Shown: piece after piece, positions 48,255 through 60,653 of the stretch
Layout of the letters: each line of letters starts with the position of its first letter
How positions within the stretch are numbered: position 1 is the first letter of the stretch
Assembly: GCA_020284085.1 (NCBI GenBank)
Contig: JACEVL010000005.1
Span: forward strand, 1,223,215-1,287,214
Origin: Aporrectodea caliginosa
Lineage: Eukaryota; Annelida; Clitellata; Crassiclitellata; Lumbricidae
Length of the DNA stretch: 64,000 bases
Reading direction: 5' to 3'
Program-made: the position numbers and the translations under genes
Notes under the pieces: generated by a model
Seen by the model: only the letters and a program-made list of their open reading frames with translations
Databases searched by the model: none
Told to the model about the DNA's origin: nothing

Positions 48255-51200
48255 ACAGAAACCATCATCATCTTCAGTCTGTCTATTTTATTCATGTGTG
48301 CAAATGTTAATATGATGGCTAAATGTACACAGTAAATTTAAGTCAAAAAGTTTATTTATGGCTTTCAAGTAAAAACTGGTACTCTAAAAGGAAATATGGC
48401 TTACAAGACAATTTGCATAAAACCATTCCACAACTCCAAACAAAACAAAGCTATGCAGAAAACAATTGTTTCATCTCCCTTTGCTAAAACACATTTGAAA
48501 AATATATTACCTGACTGCAAGACAGATGTTTTCTACGTCACATGTTGCTTTGAGTAACGCCAGAATTTCACGACTCAACAGAGGTCCCTGCGTTTTCTCT
48601 ATTTTGGTCTTTGCTGAATTTACTTCTGGAGTGAAAATCATGCCGTCTTTTGAAGAATTGGTGAGTGATGCCAAAGCATCTGGCCAGAAATCATCAGTGA
48701 GAGCTGTGTTACAGTGGACAACTCTCATGTACCACGGGCGAGTCGGAAGAACGTCGACGAAGATGACGTAGATCACACGATGCTTTCTGACACGACTGAG
48801 GATGTAGTTGAACTCCTCAACTTTCTTCGGATTGCGATGGTACTGAAGCGAGAGCAGGACAACCACACACCGTGCCATATCCACATGCGCCGAGTCATTT
48901 GCTTCCGAACTTGAGAGGCTGCATATGGAAAAGTTGCTTGGAGACCGGGCAAGGGCCCATGCAACGAAACTTGCATACCTCCGGTCTTGTAGAGAATAGC
49001 TGATGAAAATATCTGCATTTGTTTTCTCAGGAGGTCTGGAACTGTACAACAGAGAATCATCTTTTTTTGTAGAACGTCCTCTGTTGGTGCCAAAGGTCAT
49101 GTCATTGACATATATTCCATTCCGGCTAAGGAAGTAGTTTGATTCGAGATCATGGCGGCGCCACTTTTCTGTCAGATCTTGGATGTCCATTGGATACTGT
49201 TCAAAATAACATTTAGGCTCAAATGCAACAATCACCTAAATAAAATCTGCCATCTGATCACTTCTGTGTAGCTATTGGTTTGACATATAAACTTTATTTT
49301 ATAATGATTATAATGATGGAGACAGCAGTATATATCTAGGTTGATGATGATGAAGAAATTGAAAAGAACTTTATATAGTGCCACTTCAGGAGAACCTAAT
49401 CAGTGGTGAGTGGTGCATTCTATGCTAGCCTAAACAGATAATTATATAAAAACATAATTATCAAATTACTATTCATGATTTCATTGTTAAAAATAATAAT
49501 AAAATTAGCAGTTGTATTATGAGAAATTTTAGCCAATACCAAAGCCAGATGATTTATATGAAAAATCAGCATTAGCAGATGAATTTCATTACGGGAACAA
49601 TCAAAACATCAATGAAGCACCTTATTGATTATAAGTTTTGGTTTCTGACCTCAACTGGCGAGAACAAGGAATCTTTGGTTCCACTTTTCAACCAAGTCGC
49701 TACAGAATAAGACACGGATCCAGCAAGGTCTTCAAAGCTTCCGTCTGCCATAACAGGCTTTACGTAGTCAAACAGTGGTATTTTCTTTGTTGGTTCTAAC
49801 ATAACTAGTATAAGTTCTTGAGACTTGGCCTATGCAAATAAACAAAAGAACAACAGAAATTCACAGATTTTATTACCGAGTTTATACCTTTAATGACTAG
49901 CTGCATTGGTTGCCCAGTCACTTTTAGTACACTTTTGTTGTTAAAGTGTTAATACTGAATATTTTCCAAATCATTTTATCATTTGCAACCAATGTACATT
50001 GTTATGTTGCTTAAAACATCATTATCAAAAACGTCATTTATATGGATCTCAATTTTCTAAAAGAGATAAACTTAATAACATAAATTTTGCAGTCAGATAT
50101 ATTCGCATATCTTATGTGCACAAAACAAAGCATTTGTTGCATGAAAAACTTTATTAAAGGTGTGGTGTATTTAGCATATTATGCTAAATACACCACACCC
50201 TTCTTGTAACAACCCTTCTTATAACATGAATTTTGATATAACATGGTCAGTTACATGGACCCACAATTTAGTCTGGCTTTATAAAATGACATCATCATTA
50301 CACAAACTCATTATAAGGTCATTATAAGGTGGTCTTTGATTTGCTCTCCCCCCCCCCCCAAGGCTGTGTCCTGGTGTAACTACAGTTGCTATGTATATAC
50401 AGATAATGAATAAAGTATCCTCTTACAGTGGACAAATGTTTAGCAGAAGCCACATTGAGTTCTTCATTGCAAACAACTGAATCCAAGTAGTCATTTGAGA
50501 TCAGAGCTATCACACACTTCGCACTGTCCAAAGAGTGGTAGAGTGCTTGTTGCCATGACTGACCTACAAAGTTACAGCAGTTCTGGTAACTAAGCAACAA
50601 ACTAAACAGCACCATCACAAATGAAATACAGTTCTCTATAAAGGTTCTGTTAGTATTCCTAACAGTAACGTAACTAGGACTTTTCATTTGGGGGCTTAAG
50701 CCTTGAACATGGAGAGCGGTATCAAAAGCCTATAGTGGGGCCAGGGGCTCGATTTATTTTGGGGGCTTCAGTTTTGTTTTGCGGGGGGGGGCTTAAAACC
50801 CCAGCCCAATGCTACTTACATCCCTGATTCCTGAGGTTCATAGAAATCTCCAATGATTCTAAATCTAAGTCTCTTAATTGACACAAACAGCAATCTGAAT
50901 TAACTGGATGATACAGATCATTTCATCCTCTGTCTGCTTCCCACTTAGCATGTATACATATTTAGAATAATTAAGCTCTTCAACTGTACAGGATGTTCAA
51001 ACCAAAAAAATTCATTATTTTGAATGGATATATAAATTATATACAATGTATGAAACATGTAGTCAGTTAGTCACCTACTGAGCCTCCTTATGACACACGT
51101 TATTATGAATTAGTATCATCCCGGATTCTAATGCACCAATGGCAAACAACCTTTTAATAATACAATATCTGATGCTATATGATTGTGTCATAGATTCAAA

Positions 51201-54200
51201 ACTCAATTAGCTTTGAAACATTACCTAAACGTATACTTTTAGAAAAACATTCAAACTGGAAACAGCATACATTAATTTAGCTAGAATGCTATCAGACATC
51301 ATTTCTCCGGTAATAAAGTACACTCACTGTGGCCTGTTGCCAGACATTACTGTGGTCTTTGAAGCACCTGTCTGGCTGAAGACAATAATGAAAGTTCTTC
51401 AACCCCAGCCATACTAGCGCCTGCTCTTAGCAGTGACACTGATACTTTATTAGAGTATTTTTGACATAACTACTATGGTACTAATATAATATAAAGGAAA
51501 TTTATATAGAGCAGTTCAACCACAATGCAATTTCAAAGTTTCAATGTGCATTGCATAGTCATGGAATGAATGGATTTAAGGTATAAGGACAAGTGTACGG
51601 ACATACACACTAAAATTACCTTATAATATCACTAAAAGGTATAAGGTGGTTCCAGCATATAAGCACACCATATAAGAGCAATTAATTTTGAAATTAACCT
51701 GTTTTTAGTTCATCCTGATCAAAGAAAATTCGTAATTCTGGATTCTCTCGTTTGAGACTATTGACTACGACTTTGGCTCTGTCCAGATTCTTGTGGCAAT
51801 ATGACACAAAGATGTCGTATTCAACTTTGGCTGTTTCAAACGATTCCTTCATCTGCTCCATCAGTACGATGCACGCATTCTGAATTTTCACGGAATCTCG
51901 TGGCCTGTCTCAACAATTCAAAGTCATCATAAGAGTATGTTTCTTCAAAAATACTCAGTGATTAGCATGACTTGAGTGTGCAAAGTTTACTAGCAAATTA
52001 AAGAATGTCTGCTTAAAAAGTGGCAGACACGGGTTAACTATTATCGATACAGTATTGCCTATAAAGGACTTGCAATATTTGCTAAAAGTGATTCTCCTGA
52101 TGTATCTAGGCTACTATAAAACAAAATTGAAACAAACTGATTTTTCTTACCTGCAGTTAAACCACTGCACTAAAGTCATGTAGATTGGCATGTCCGGAAT
52201 AGAGTCAAGGCAAAATGGAGCCATAAGATTGCGCTTTGTCCGGCGATTGGCACAGAGGGCCAAATTGTACTGGTCCAAACATGATGGATCAGACATGAAA
52301 GACATCGTCAGGATTGGCACAACACTGACAATAATATACAAAGAAAATATTAGTCATTAAAATCTTGTGAACTAAAGAGAAACAGTGGCCAAATCCATAT
52401 CTGATCATGTAAATATTCTGAATTTCATGAAGACCAATAAATAAGCTGACTAAGGGAAATCAGTTTATTCACTGGAGCTGAATCACATCAACCACAACAG
52501 TCAGGATGTTTGGATCCATTTCTTGCCATGTTCAGAGGTCAAACCAGACAGATATCTGCGTTGGTTCTAAGGTCAATAACGATTATAACGTAAGTGGTCA
52601 TATGATGGTACAGAAGCACAATCCAAATAAGCTATTGTTGAAAAGTTTGTTATCTCTCTAGAGTGAAACACTCCACTATAGAGTGCACGCAGAGGTAGAA
52701 GCTCACATAAGCTGTTTCAGGAAGTTGACATTTAAACTGGAAAAATATACTTAAGTAAAACTCAGTTGATCAGAAGTTAGCAAAGCACTGAAGCTTAACT
52801 TGTTTACATGAAAATGTTAATTTTTAAACATGCTATACAATTTTTCTTAAACTGAGGACAGGTCTAGAACTTCACAGTGCAAATGGATTGCCATACCTTG
52901 AACTGCCTAACATAGCCATAATGATGTCATGCTGCGATGAGCTTTTTTTGGTAACAACATCTGAAGCAGTGATTATATTTGCTGTACCAAGGTACTTCAT
53001 GAAACGTCGTTTGGCAGCCGTAAGAAAATTTCGCATTTCAGAAGCAATCTCTTCATCTTCTTTGGCGTAGATCAGAAAGACGTCATGTCTCTTTGGAGGA
53101 TCCTGTGTTCATGTGACAAATATTCAATATTCATTAGAACTATAAGATCAAGAACAGTATGCTCTGTCATTAATATAATAAAAGAACAGAAAATGTCCTG
53201 AAGTCGGGCACGAAGGCAACATTTATGTTATGCTAAACTTTCAATGACCTTTAGTTAGGGGGCAACAAGAAAATCTTATACGTCTTAGGATGTGTAAACA
53301 TCTAGTATGGAGAATAATATTGAACAGTCGTATATATTTATAATACTCAAATATTTTTTTCTTCAAACCAGTATAGTCATTTGTATCAGGCTACAACAAC
53401 GAGAGTAGTGGAATACTTTGAACTACTACTAGGATCTGTCCCAATCGTATGAAGAATGAACCATCTCTGGAGATGTTAAAATCACAATTCAAGGCCTATC
53501 TTTTTTTAAGTATCAGTGTCAATGACTTTTTAACTCATGCACAGTTCACTTTTCTTTGGCCTTGGCTTTGCTATGACCTATATAAATTGTCTAATTATTA
53601 TTGGTATGATATATTTAATTTCTGCCCTTTAACACAGTTAAGTTAGTCTACCTTTGGGGGGCGACTGTCCAATTCCACCCTGGACTTAATTTCCTGAAAT
53701 ATGGCTCCCAGCTCCCGCTTCAATTCATCTGGCACATTATAGATGACAATCTTGAGCAGCTGAAGTGGAAGTCCAAACTTCATCCATTCAACGGCAGCAT
53801 TCAGCATTGCACGCAGCATCTTTGGTTTCTTAGCAACCTATGAGAACATTGAGAAACTCATACTGTTAACAGTACAGGTCGCCAAGAAAGAGACAAATGT
53901 CAAGTGCACGATAAAGCTGCAAAATTGGAGTGTTCTTGTTCATATTTTGATACCGAAACAACTTAGAAAACATTTCAATTTAATGCATTAATTATTGCTA
54001 ATCTTTGTAACCATTGTTATCGGGCTCAATCGTCTTCACTTCTTCAAATAGCATTAACTAGCTCTTAACTCACATTACTTTAGACTTTAATACGCAAACA
54101 AATTTTATGAGACAAATGCATGTTCTTTAGAAAGAACAATGCATACAAAAACAACTATTTGAAAATATGAGGATGATAAAGGTGATAATAATAAAAAAAA

Positions 54201-57200
54201 GTAACAAACCAAAAACAACAAAGCCTATGTTCTGTGGGAAAACAACATCTGATTAATCACTTTTGTAGTATCTTGGGACCATTTACTTCACATGTACTGT
54301 GGTATCTTGGAAAATCATGTATATGTATGACTCAAGTGAGGCAAGACCGTTCCAGATAAAACATGATATTCATCAGTTTGTTTTAACCAGTAGTGGAAAT
54401 AAAACGTTATAAAAACATTACAACTTTCAGTGCTTCAAAATAGAAAAAGTTACAAAGTCAGTAGAGAGCAACATACACTGCAATAACAGAGAAAATAATA
54501 GTTTAAGACATAAAAATGCCCTAAAAACCTTAGTAAATTAATCCAATAAGCAGAAGTCATAAAATAGTTCTTTTTTAAAGAATGCATAGATACCATGCAT
54601 CATGCAATTACAGAACTAAGAACTCTGAATATGAATGATGCATAACGATGAATAATTAATGGTAATGGTGAAAAATTCCACTGTTTTACAGAACTAATTT
54701 TACCTGAGATCCAGTGGCCAATAATGGTGTTATAACAGATTTATTCTCGTTGTTAAAAACTGGCATCATGGCTCGAAATACTTCCTTAATGGCAACATCC
54801 AAATGTTCAGCAGCCCTCGTAGTACGATATTTCTCAAAACAAATTAATTGCCTGAAAAATTTTCCATTGAAACAATTTAATAAACAAGTGTACCACATGT
54901 AAGTAATACTGATCACCATACTTTGTTTCATGCAGACTGTTATACACATCAAAAGACAGATATCATTTATAATTGTTTTCTCTGTACAAAAGAATAACAT
55001 GACAGTCACAGAAACAATAAATATAACCACATGGACAGATAGAGCAAATAAGTAGTTGAAAAGTAAACCTCTGCATTTAGTCTTTGATACAATGCCTTCA
55101 TTACATGTAATATCGAACTACAGGATATTACTACACAGATAGATGAAACCAGTAGAAGATTCGGCCTAATGATTAACTCAGAGAAAAACAAAGCAATTGT
55201 GATTGAAAAGAGAAACGTATAACTATCACAATACAAGGAGAAGCTATTGAGCAAGTAGAACAATAATTCATCTATCTAGGGGGGGGGGGTGGATGACCTC
55301 AGATGGCAGCAATGGAAAAGACATACAAAGGAAAATACGATGCAATTCACAAGCATATGGAAAAAGAAAAAGGATAAGGAGTTGCAGAGAATTAACAAAG
55401 AAAACCAAGATAAAAATATACAAGATGATGATACAACCGATATTCCTGCATGCATCAGAATGTTGGACAATGTGAAAGCAAGATGAGAAAAGAATTCTTT
55501 CAGCAGAAATAAGCTGGCTATGGAAGAACGCAGGGATGTCAAAACTACGGAAAATAAAAAAATGATGACATAAGACAATCAGGCACGTAGCCAGACCTAA
55601 ATTCAAGAGGAGGCAACTTCACAGACCATTGGCAAAATGCTGGTTATTGGGGTTATTGGTCAATAGAAGTTTCAGTATATAAAAAAAGCAAGAGGAGGCA
55701 ACTGCCTCCTCGTGCCTCCATGTAGCTACGCCTATGAAGACAATCGTTAGGTATCCAAACAACTCTGCTATAGACAAAGTCGTTCAACGTCATTCAATGC
55801 AGACTCCAATGGTTTGGACAAGTAGACAGAATGTCAGTTCATGGAATCTCCCACAACGCACTACATGCATGATTCGAAGGAAAAAGAAAAGAAGGCAGAC
55901 CAAGACTACACTGGACAGAAAACATAAATGAGGACAGAACATAACTTGGACTAGCACAAAGGGGAGCAGTGAACTTGACAAAAGACTGAGGTCAATGGAG
56001 ATAATTTATTTTTACCCATCTCCATCAAATGGCTGGCATCAGGAACCGATGATGATGAATATCAAATATCTAATATATCAAATTTGTTCTGTTCTTTGTT
56101 TAGGTATTGTTTTAGGAAATGAGTCTATCTAAAATGACAAACCTGCACCGAGTATCATTTCCAAAGATTAAGCACTGTCATAAGACATTCAATGTTCGTT
56201 TTATCGATTTCTACTGAAAAATTAAATATGTGTAAAAAGTATTGCTGATTGTCTCACCTATATGGCGAATGTTCAGGAAGTTCTTTTGAAATCCAACAAT
56301 TGAAATTTTGTCTAAGGTCTTCCTTCCTATGGTTATAAGCCAGTTCTTCCACATCTAAATGCAGTTCGCGTTTGAGAGCTCCCAATACTGAACCAGATGT
56401 TGCTGAGTAGTTATCTGTTGGAACCATATACAAACTAGCCTACATTTGAGTGTCATAATATCATCATATTATAATGTATCATATCTAAAAAATTATAGAG
56501 CGCCTCTTGCAGCATAGACTATTCATAGACTATTCAGCATGGAAGCCCAGGGGAAAAGAAATGCCTTAAGACAGCAAGAGGATGCAGAGGAAAATCCCAT
56601 ACATGAGCTTAGCCCGCAGAAGAGGGGTAGGCCATTCCAAGTGAAGGGACCTATCACAGCATATGCCAGGCATATTCATAATAAATTCGCCTTTCAGTTC
56701 AATATCAAGAATTCCTGTAATTAATGCTACCTAACTGTTATATTGCTTTTGAGTTTTTACTGTCCTTGCGTGAAAGTTGAATGATCTTGCAACCTCATGG
56801 CAGGACAACACCTCTACGATTAATATTGAAAGAGACACCTTCTAAAGCCATATGTAACAACTCAGAAGCATGGCAACTCATGGAACAACATGTAAGCAAG
56901 ACACAAATTAACATGGTGAAGTGCTTAAATTTCTTATTAGAAATAATATAGCAACCTGATTAGTTAATAATGTGACTATATCTAGGCTCTAGCGAAGGTC
57001 GGATTGCTTTGAAATACAATCTTCTGTCTCTCATTTATTTATGTGGTAAGTTTTAAAGTACAGTTTTATAATTAAAGTGTATGAGAGCAGAAAATATACT
57101 TGGGAATGCTGAAACCATTATAACGTCAACTTTCTCTTCTTTTGGCAAAGTGGTAAGATCGCCAGTACAAAGCTGAATTTCTCTTTCACCACTACTGGTA

Positions 57201-57287
57201 ACAACAAACATGCGGTTTGCAATGTGCAGCGACATTCTGGGTTTGTCAGGAACGTTGCAGTCCAGTTGCAAGCTTTAAAGTATCACT
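47197..57287 (-). CDS. Macro-like / triple-TIR protein with C-terminal prenylation motif, 11 coding exons
   Basis: Not a named family to me; function inferred from domains. Exons: 57287-57100 (ATG at 57235), 56414-56258, 54851-54704, 53837-53652, 53102-52897, 52324-52151, 51904-51699, 50563-50427, 49829-49650, 49235-48511, 48154-47197. All junctions are GT..AG and in frame: 3213 nt, 1070 aa. Macro-like domain 1-209 (CTGDLT, VDVIMVSAFP, PLLATGSQ); TIR-1 210-336 (HDVFLIYAKED); TIR-2 about 336-470 (YDIFVSYCHKNLDRAK, DQDELKTGQSW); TIR-3 583-700 (NADIFISYSLQD); hydrophilic tail 752-1070 with four 30-aa repeats, ending KKNKAKK-SST-CTLL. TIRs act as NAD+-cleaving or scaffold modules and macro folds bind ADP-ribose-like ligands, so a membrane-anchored NAD-signal or immune role is plausible. 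A 5' untranslated exon may end at 57733. Confidence 0.88.
47495..47860 (-). repeat. Four 90-bp coding repeats in the TIR gene tail
   Basis: Encodes four tandem 30-aa units of the type DIANASFRSRDD-x-DVAKSPS followed by QYHDNHSPN. All units are exactly in frame with each other. They are rich in Ser, Asp and SP dipeptides, so the tail is probably disordered and phosphorylatable (inference). Confidence 0.9.
48190..48254. repeat. TA dinucleotide microsatellite in the last intron of the TIR gene
   Basis: A pure (TA)n run with one TTTA break, about 35 bp upstream (on the coding strand) of the acceptor of the last exon. Confidence 0.9.
48511..49235 (-). other. TIR-3, in the long exon 10
   Basis: Residues 583-700 inside a 725-nt exon. 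NADIFISYSLQDRRYASF starts it; CVVVLLSLQYHRNP then VEEFNYIL places Glu650/Glu651 near the catalytic position; YVIFVDVLPTRPWY is the later strand. It is more diverged than TIR-2 and lacks a clear BB-loop D..LKPG motif. Confidence 0.7.
50159..50199. repeat. Perfect palindrome with 20-bp arms
   Basis: GGTGTGGTGTATTTAGCATA and its exact complement are separated by a single T, in intron 8 of the TIR gene. Confidence 0.9.
50427..51904 (-). other. TIR-2, exons 7-8, best-conserved TIR
   Basis: Residues about 336-450. YDIFVSYCHKNLDRAK (365-380), a BB-loop DQDELKTGQSW (398-408) and a helix CNEEL (436-440). Glu439 aligns with the catalytic Glu of NAD+-cleaving TIRs such as SARM1 by eye. This is the copy most likely to be enzymatically competent. 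Confidence 0.8.
50663..50826. mobile_element. hAT-type miniature element in intron 7 of the TIR gene
   Basis: Starts CAGTAACGTAACTAGGA and ends CTACTTACATCCCTG; flanks ATTCCTAA (50655-50662) and ATTCCTGA (50827-50834) agree in 7 of 8 bases. The ends resemble the element at 11217-11529, and the interior is similarly G-rich (GGGGGCTT). Confidence 0.7.
52151..53102 (-). other. TIR-1, exons 5-6, candidate catalytic Glu replaced
   Basis: Residues 210-336. HDVFLIYAKEDEE is the first strand and helix; the region after SSVVPILTMSFM matches the fourth strand. In the helix where catalytic TIRs have C-x-x-E, the protein reads CLDQYNL, with Gln296 at the Glu position by eye. A non-catalytic scaffold role is therefore likely for this copy. 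Confidence 0.7.
55090..56055 (+). pseudogene. Non-LTR retrotransposon remnant in intron 2 of the TIR gene
   Basis: Plus-strand reading gives RRFGLMINSEKNKAI, then WMTSDGSNGKDIQRKIR and SRELTKKTKIKIYKMMIQ, ASECWTM, and later RLQWFGQVDRMS: the typical C-terminal order of an RTE-like reverse transcriptase ORF, ending in a GATGATGAT tail. Frameshifts and stops are frequent. A hAT MITE (55580-55736) has since jumped into it, so the LINE is the older insertion. Confidence 0.7.
55580..55736. mobile_element. hAT-type miniature element (family A, copy 2), 8-bp TSD
   Basis: Starts CAGGCACGTAGCC and ends GTAGCTACGCCTATG; AAGACAAT is duplicated exactly (55572-55579, 55737-55744). It is inserted inside a LINE remnant. 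Same family as 43870-44027. Confidence 0.9.
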
Positions 57288-57732
57288 CTAAAAATACAAT
57301 GTCATTGTCATGCACTTCCAACAATTTACAAGTATAAGTTTATTATTTTTAAATTAACTTTTACATTATCAACTATGTTTACTGAATCATATGCACATTA
57401 ATCTAATAAATGAATGTGCCTGTTAGAAAAATTCTTTTTACAGTAACTAGTAAAATTTCAATATGGCAAGAAGTTGTGATTAAACAATCTGAACATCGAA
57501 AATGGGAGTGAAATCCATATACAGGGGCATACTAACATAATAACATTCCTTGCAAATTTATATTACCGGTATTAAGCTATAGGTTTTACATTTAGCAGAG
57601 CAAATTATCGTTCAGGTTTAAATACCAGAAACAGGAGATGCCAAGTTCAAGATAGAAGCCTCGATCCAGTGAAAATGAATCTTCTGTCGTCGTGATTATG
57701 ACTAATATTAAATTTAATTAGTAAGCAACTAC

Positions 57733-58080
57733 CTGTTCATTAAGCTTACATAGGTACTCCGGTACACTCCCGTTAGTATCTCGAATACAGGTTTGCGAAA
57801 ACAAATCACTGCACGCACTAGACAGCCTCCGCCTTTCAAAACCTGCATGTTTATTAGTAACAGACTACGCTGCGTTTACATTTCATGCCGTTGACGGTCA
57901 AAATCGATGGGCGCATGTTCTACAATATGCACACAAACCAAGCAGCGTGTTGTTATTGTCTATAGCAACAAACCGGTTGTTTGCATTGGCGCCATAATTA
58001 TGTTAACCAGAATATTATATAGCGCTGGTCTTATATAAAATAAACAATGTTAATACGGAACGCATATGCGAGCGTGTTTA
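57733..58080 (-). promoter_or_regulatory. Candidate first exon and promoter of the TIR gene
   Basis: On the coding strand AATGAACAG|GTAGTTGC at 57733 is a good donor upstream of the first coding exon, whose acceptor TTTTTAG precedes 57287. A 5' untranslated exon ending here would place the promoter around 57850-58050. No TATA box is evident. Position-based inference. Confidence 0.4.
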
Positions 58081-58086
58081 TAATAA

Positions 58087-58265
58087 TAATTTATAGCAGG
58101 GATGGGCAAATTACACAGTAAAATGTAAATGAATTACAAATTACAAATTAGCCTACTTGGGAAAATGTAATTGAATTACAAATTACAAATTACTTTAGAA
58201 ATTTGCTGGAAATTACAAATTACACAATTTCAATTAGGCCTACATCAAATTACAAATTACGTGCA
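58087..58265. mobile_element. Left end of a hAT-like element (AAATTACA repeats)
   Basis: CAGGGATGGGCAAATTACA opens a stretch built of AATTACAAATTAC repeats. The start is the common hAT-type end CAGGGATGGGC. The matching right end was not found, so the element is truncated or rearranged. Confidence 0.45.
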
Positions 58266-58727
58266 TAATTGGGATCAAGAAATTCAGTCAGGAAGCACAT
58301 GCTTTATTTGCACTGTTCATTTGTATTACGCTGTTTGAAACTGTTTATTTAATTTTCTGTAAGAAGTATATCAACTATTCGGTCAAGTTATCCGATAACC
58401 AGTGTCTGTTTGACCTTACAATCATGCTTGCAAAACTATAATAAGCCTATCTACAAGCGCAGATGAAGGAAGTGCAGCATTAAATTGCATAACAGTATTG
58501 TTGAGTAGGCCTATAGCTATAGCGATGAAGCATCATTATAGTTCCTTGCTGTCATCTTTGAGATAGGCTACTGCATGAAAACTGTCATCTTTGATAATTA
58601 GCCTATAGGCTACTGCATGAAAACTGTCGTCAATGGTGACAAAATAATTCAGTTTTGAAAGCATCTTTTTCCATATCAATCAGAGCAGTGTCAACAAACA
58701 CTTTTAAAATGAGACAAACAGTACCAC

Positions 58728-60117
58728 CATAGGCGGAGACTTGGTCTTTGGTTTGGGGGGGACTGGCGAAGGAGCGGCCGAAGGACGATCGGCGAGGCGC
58801 GCAGCGCCGAGCAGGGGGAGGGGTTTGGGGAGGGGGATGTGCCCCCTCCCCATCTAAAATTTTTTGAATTTTCACACTGTAATGGTAGCATTTTAAGCTG
58901 TCATCTGAACAAAATTGCTCTATAATTTGAGTGCTGATAGGAACCAGCTGTCACTCGTAGCTTACATGTAGTTTGAGTTTGGGGAGGGGTCTGGTGAGGG
59001 GATGTGACCCCTCCCCTACAGGGACGTCATTTCAGTTTTTTTCCTTAATCACCTTGAGTTGCAGAGGCTACTGTTGATGGAATAATTGCCAACAGTATAT
59101 GTAAGCTGACACACACATTTGGAAATTGCTTTGAAGGATTGCACTGCGTTAAAAAGTCCAACAGGTCCAGTGGTGTTAAATGGGTACATTCAAAATTTGC
59201 CATATGTACAGAGGGTAAATGATGAATTTCTGTTATTGAGGTCAGCAGGATATTGCTTTGCTGAAGCTACAGCTTTTTCTGCCAACTCACTTGCAGACGT
59301 GGTTAGATATTTCCACAAGAAATGAAACCTTTCTGCCAAATTTGATTAAATATGCATAACATAGGAAAACTTTGACTGTGAAATAAGTTCTATAATGTAA
59401 GACTGATGAATAGCAAATTAGCTTACCTTCACAGGTGTCAGTTTATTATTGATATTTACATCTACACCTACATGTAGGCCCTATGTATCATAAGAGTTTT
59501 ATCCATTAGCCGCATCACCCGATCCAAACAAAACGTGCAGAGAATGACAATCCAAAATGTATATAATATACCAATGGGACAATCTGCGTGACTGACAGGT
59601 TTTGGCTTAGACAAGGGCTCCTGCCTCCTGGCTAGAAATTTGATGTAGGTCTACTGCAAAACCTGGTTTCATGCGTGAGAGCCAGAACGTGGGTGGGAGG
59701 CTAGTTGACGAGAGATATCTTCCTGATGGTGAAGCTGCATGGGAATGTTGGAAAAGGGTGAGTATAATGAAAGAAAGCATGAACATTAGCATTGACCTAC
59801 ATCATGTAGAGGCTATCAGAGGCTATCAATCTTACAACTATGCCGTTGACCGGTACCTCTGTGGGCTCTATCGGCTAGTCGCCTTTGACAGGCAACTCTG
59901 TGTGCTCTCTCGGCCAGTCGGTATATGAGATAATCTGTGTGACTGAAAGGCTGGATTGCCTGTTCGTCTCCAGTTACATAGTCACTCGTAGCTATTATTA
60001 TTATTATATTCATGAAATATTTCAGAAATATTGGGGGGATATAAGCAGCTCCGTCCCCCCACCTCAAGTTTTGGGGGGGACCGTCCCCCCCTGTCCCCCC
60101 CTAAGTCTCCGCCCCTG
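58728..60117. mobile_element. 1.39-kb hAT-type element, 8-bp TSD
   Basis: Left CATAGGCGGAGACTTGG and right CTAAGTCTCCGCCCCTG are inverted; AGTACCAC is duplicated exactly (58720-58727, 60118-60125). Runs of G and C near both ends (GGTTTGGGGAGGGGG; CCGTCCCCCC). Short open stretches exist inside (for example 59119-59325, plus) but none is recognisable as a transposase, so it is probably a deletion derivative. Confidence 0.85.
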
Positions 60118-60653
60118 AGTACCACAGATCTCGAGTAAGGCTGACACACTGATTACAAATGTTGTGATCAAGGGAATGCATTCAGCATTCTCTGTCAATC
60201 GCTGAGCAACAGGAATTTAAAGAACTTGTAACTAGTCTCAACCCAGATGCCACAGTCATGGCCCAAATGGTGAATGATGAACAGGTGATGCAGTAGAGAA
60301 TCGAATCAGTGCCGGCCTTTGTATATTGCGGGCCCTGTGCAGGGTTAACTGTACGGGCCCCATGACACAAGTAAAATTGTTTTCATTGCTAATCATAATA
60401 GGCCTATGTATGTGTGTGTGTGCTAAATAACTTAAGCCCTAAAAATAAAATCTTTGAAAATCTAAAAGAAATAATATAAAATAATTAGCAAAGGTGCCAT
60501 ACACAGTCACATACAACAGTACGTGGTTTTGAAACTTTTTGGACCAGAGATCGAGAAACTTACTTTTTCTAGGCGTAGCTTGCGGACACATTGTCAAGTA
60601 GGCTATTCAAGATGTAAAATTTCTCACTTAAAATTTAAGCAAAGTATAGCAAA

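Larger units (their letters stand above)
53652..57235 (-). other. Macro-like domain, exons 1-4 of the TIR gene
   Basis: Residues 1-209. The strands IQLCTGDLT and VDVIMVSAFP, then VITPLLATGSQ and a helix followed by LKIVIYN, follow the order of a macro fold (GDIT strand, VDAIVNA strand, P..GTG loop). The usual Asn of the second motif is replaced in VDVIMVSAFP, so ligand binding may differ from classical macro domains. I recall similar N-terminal modules in unnamed invertebrate and bacterial proteins; the fold call is inference. Confidence 0.6.
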
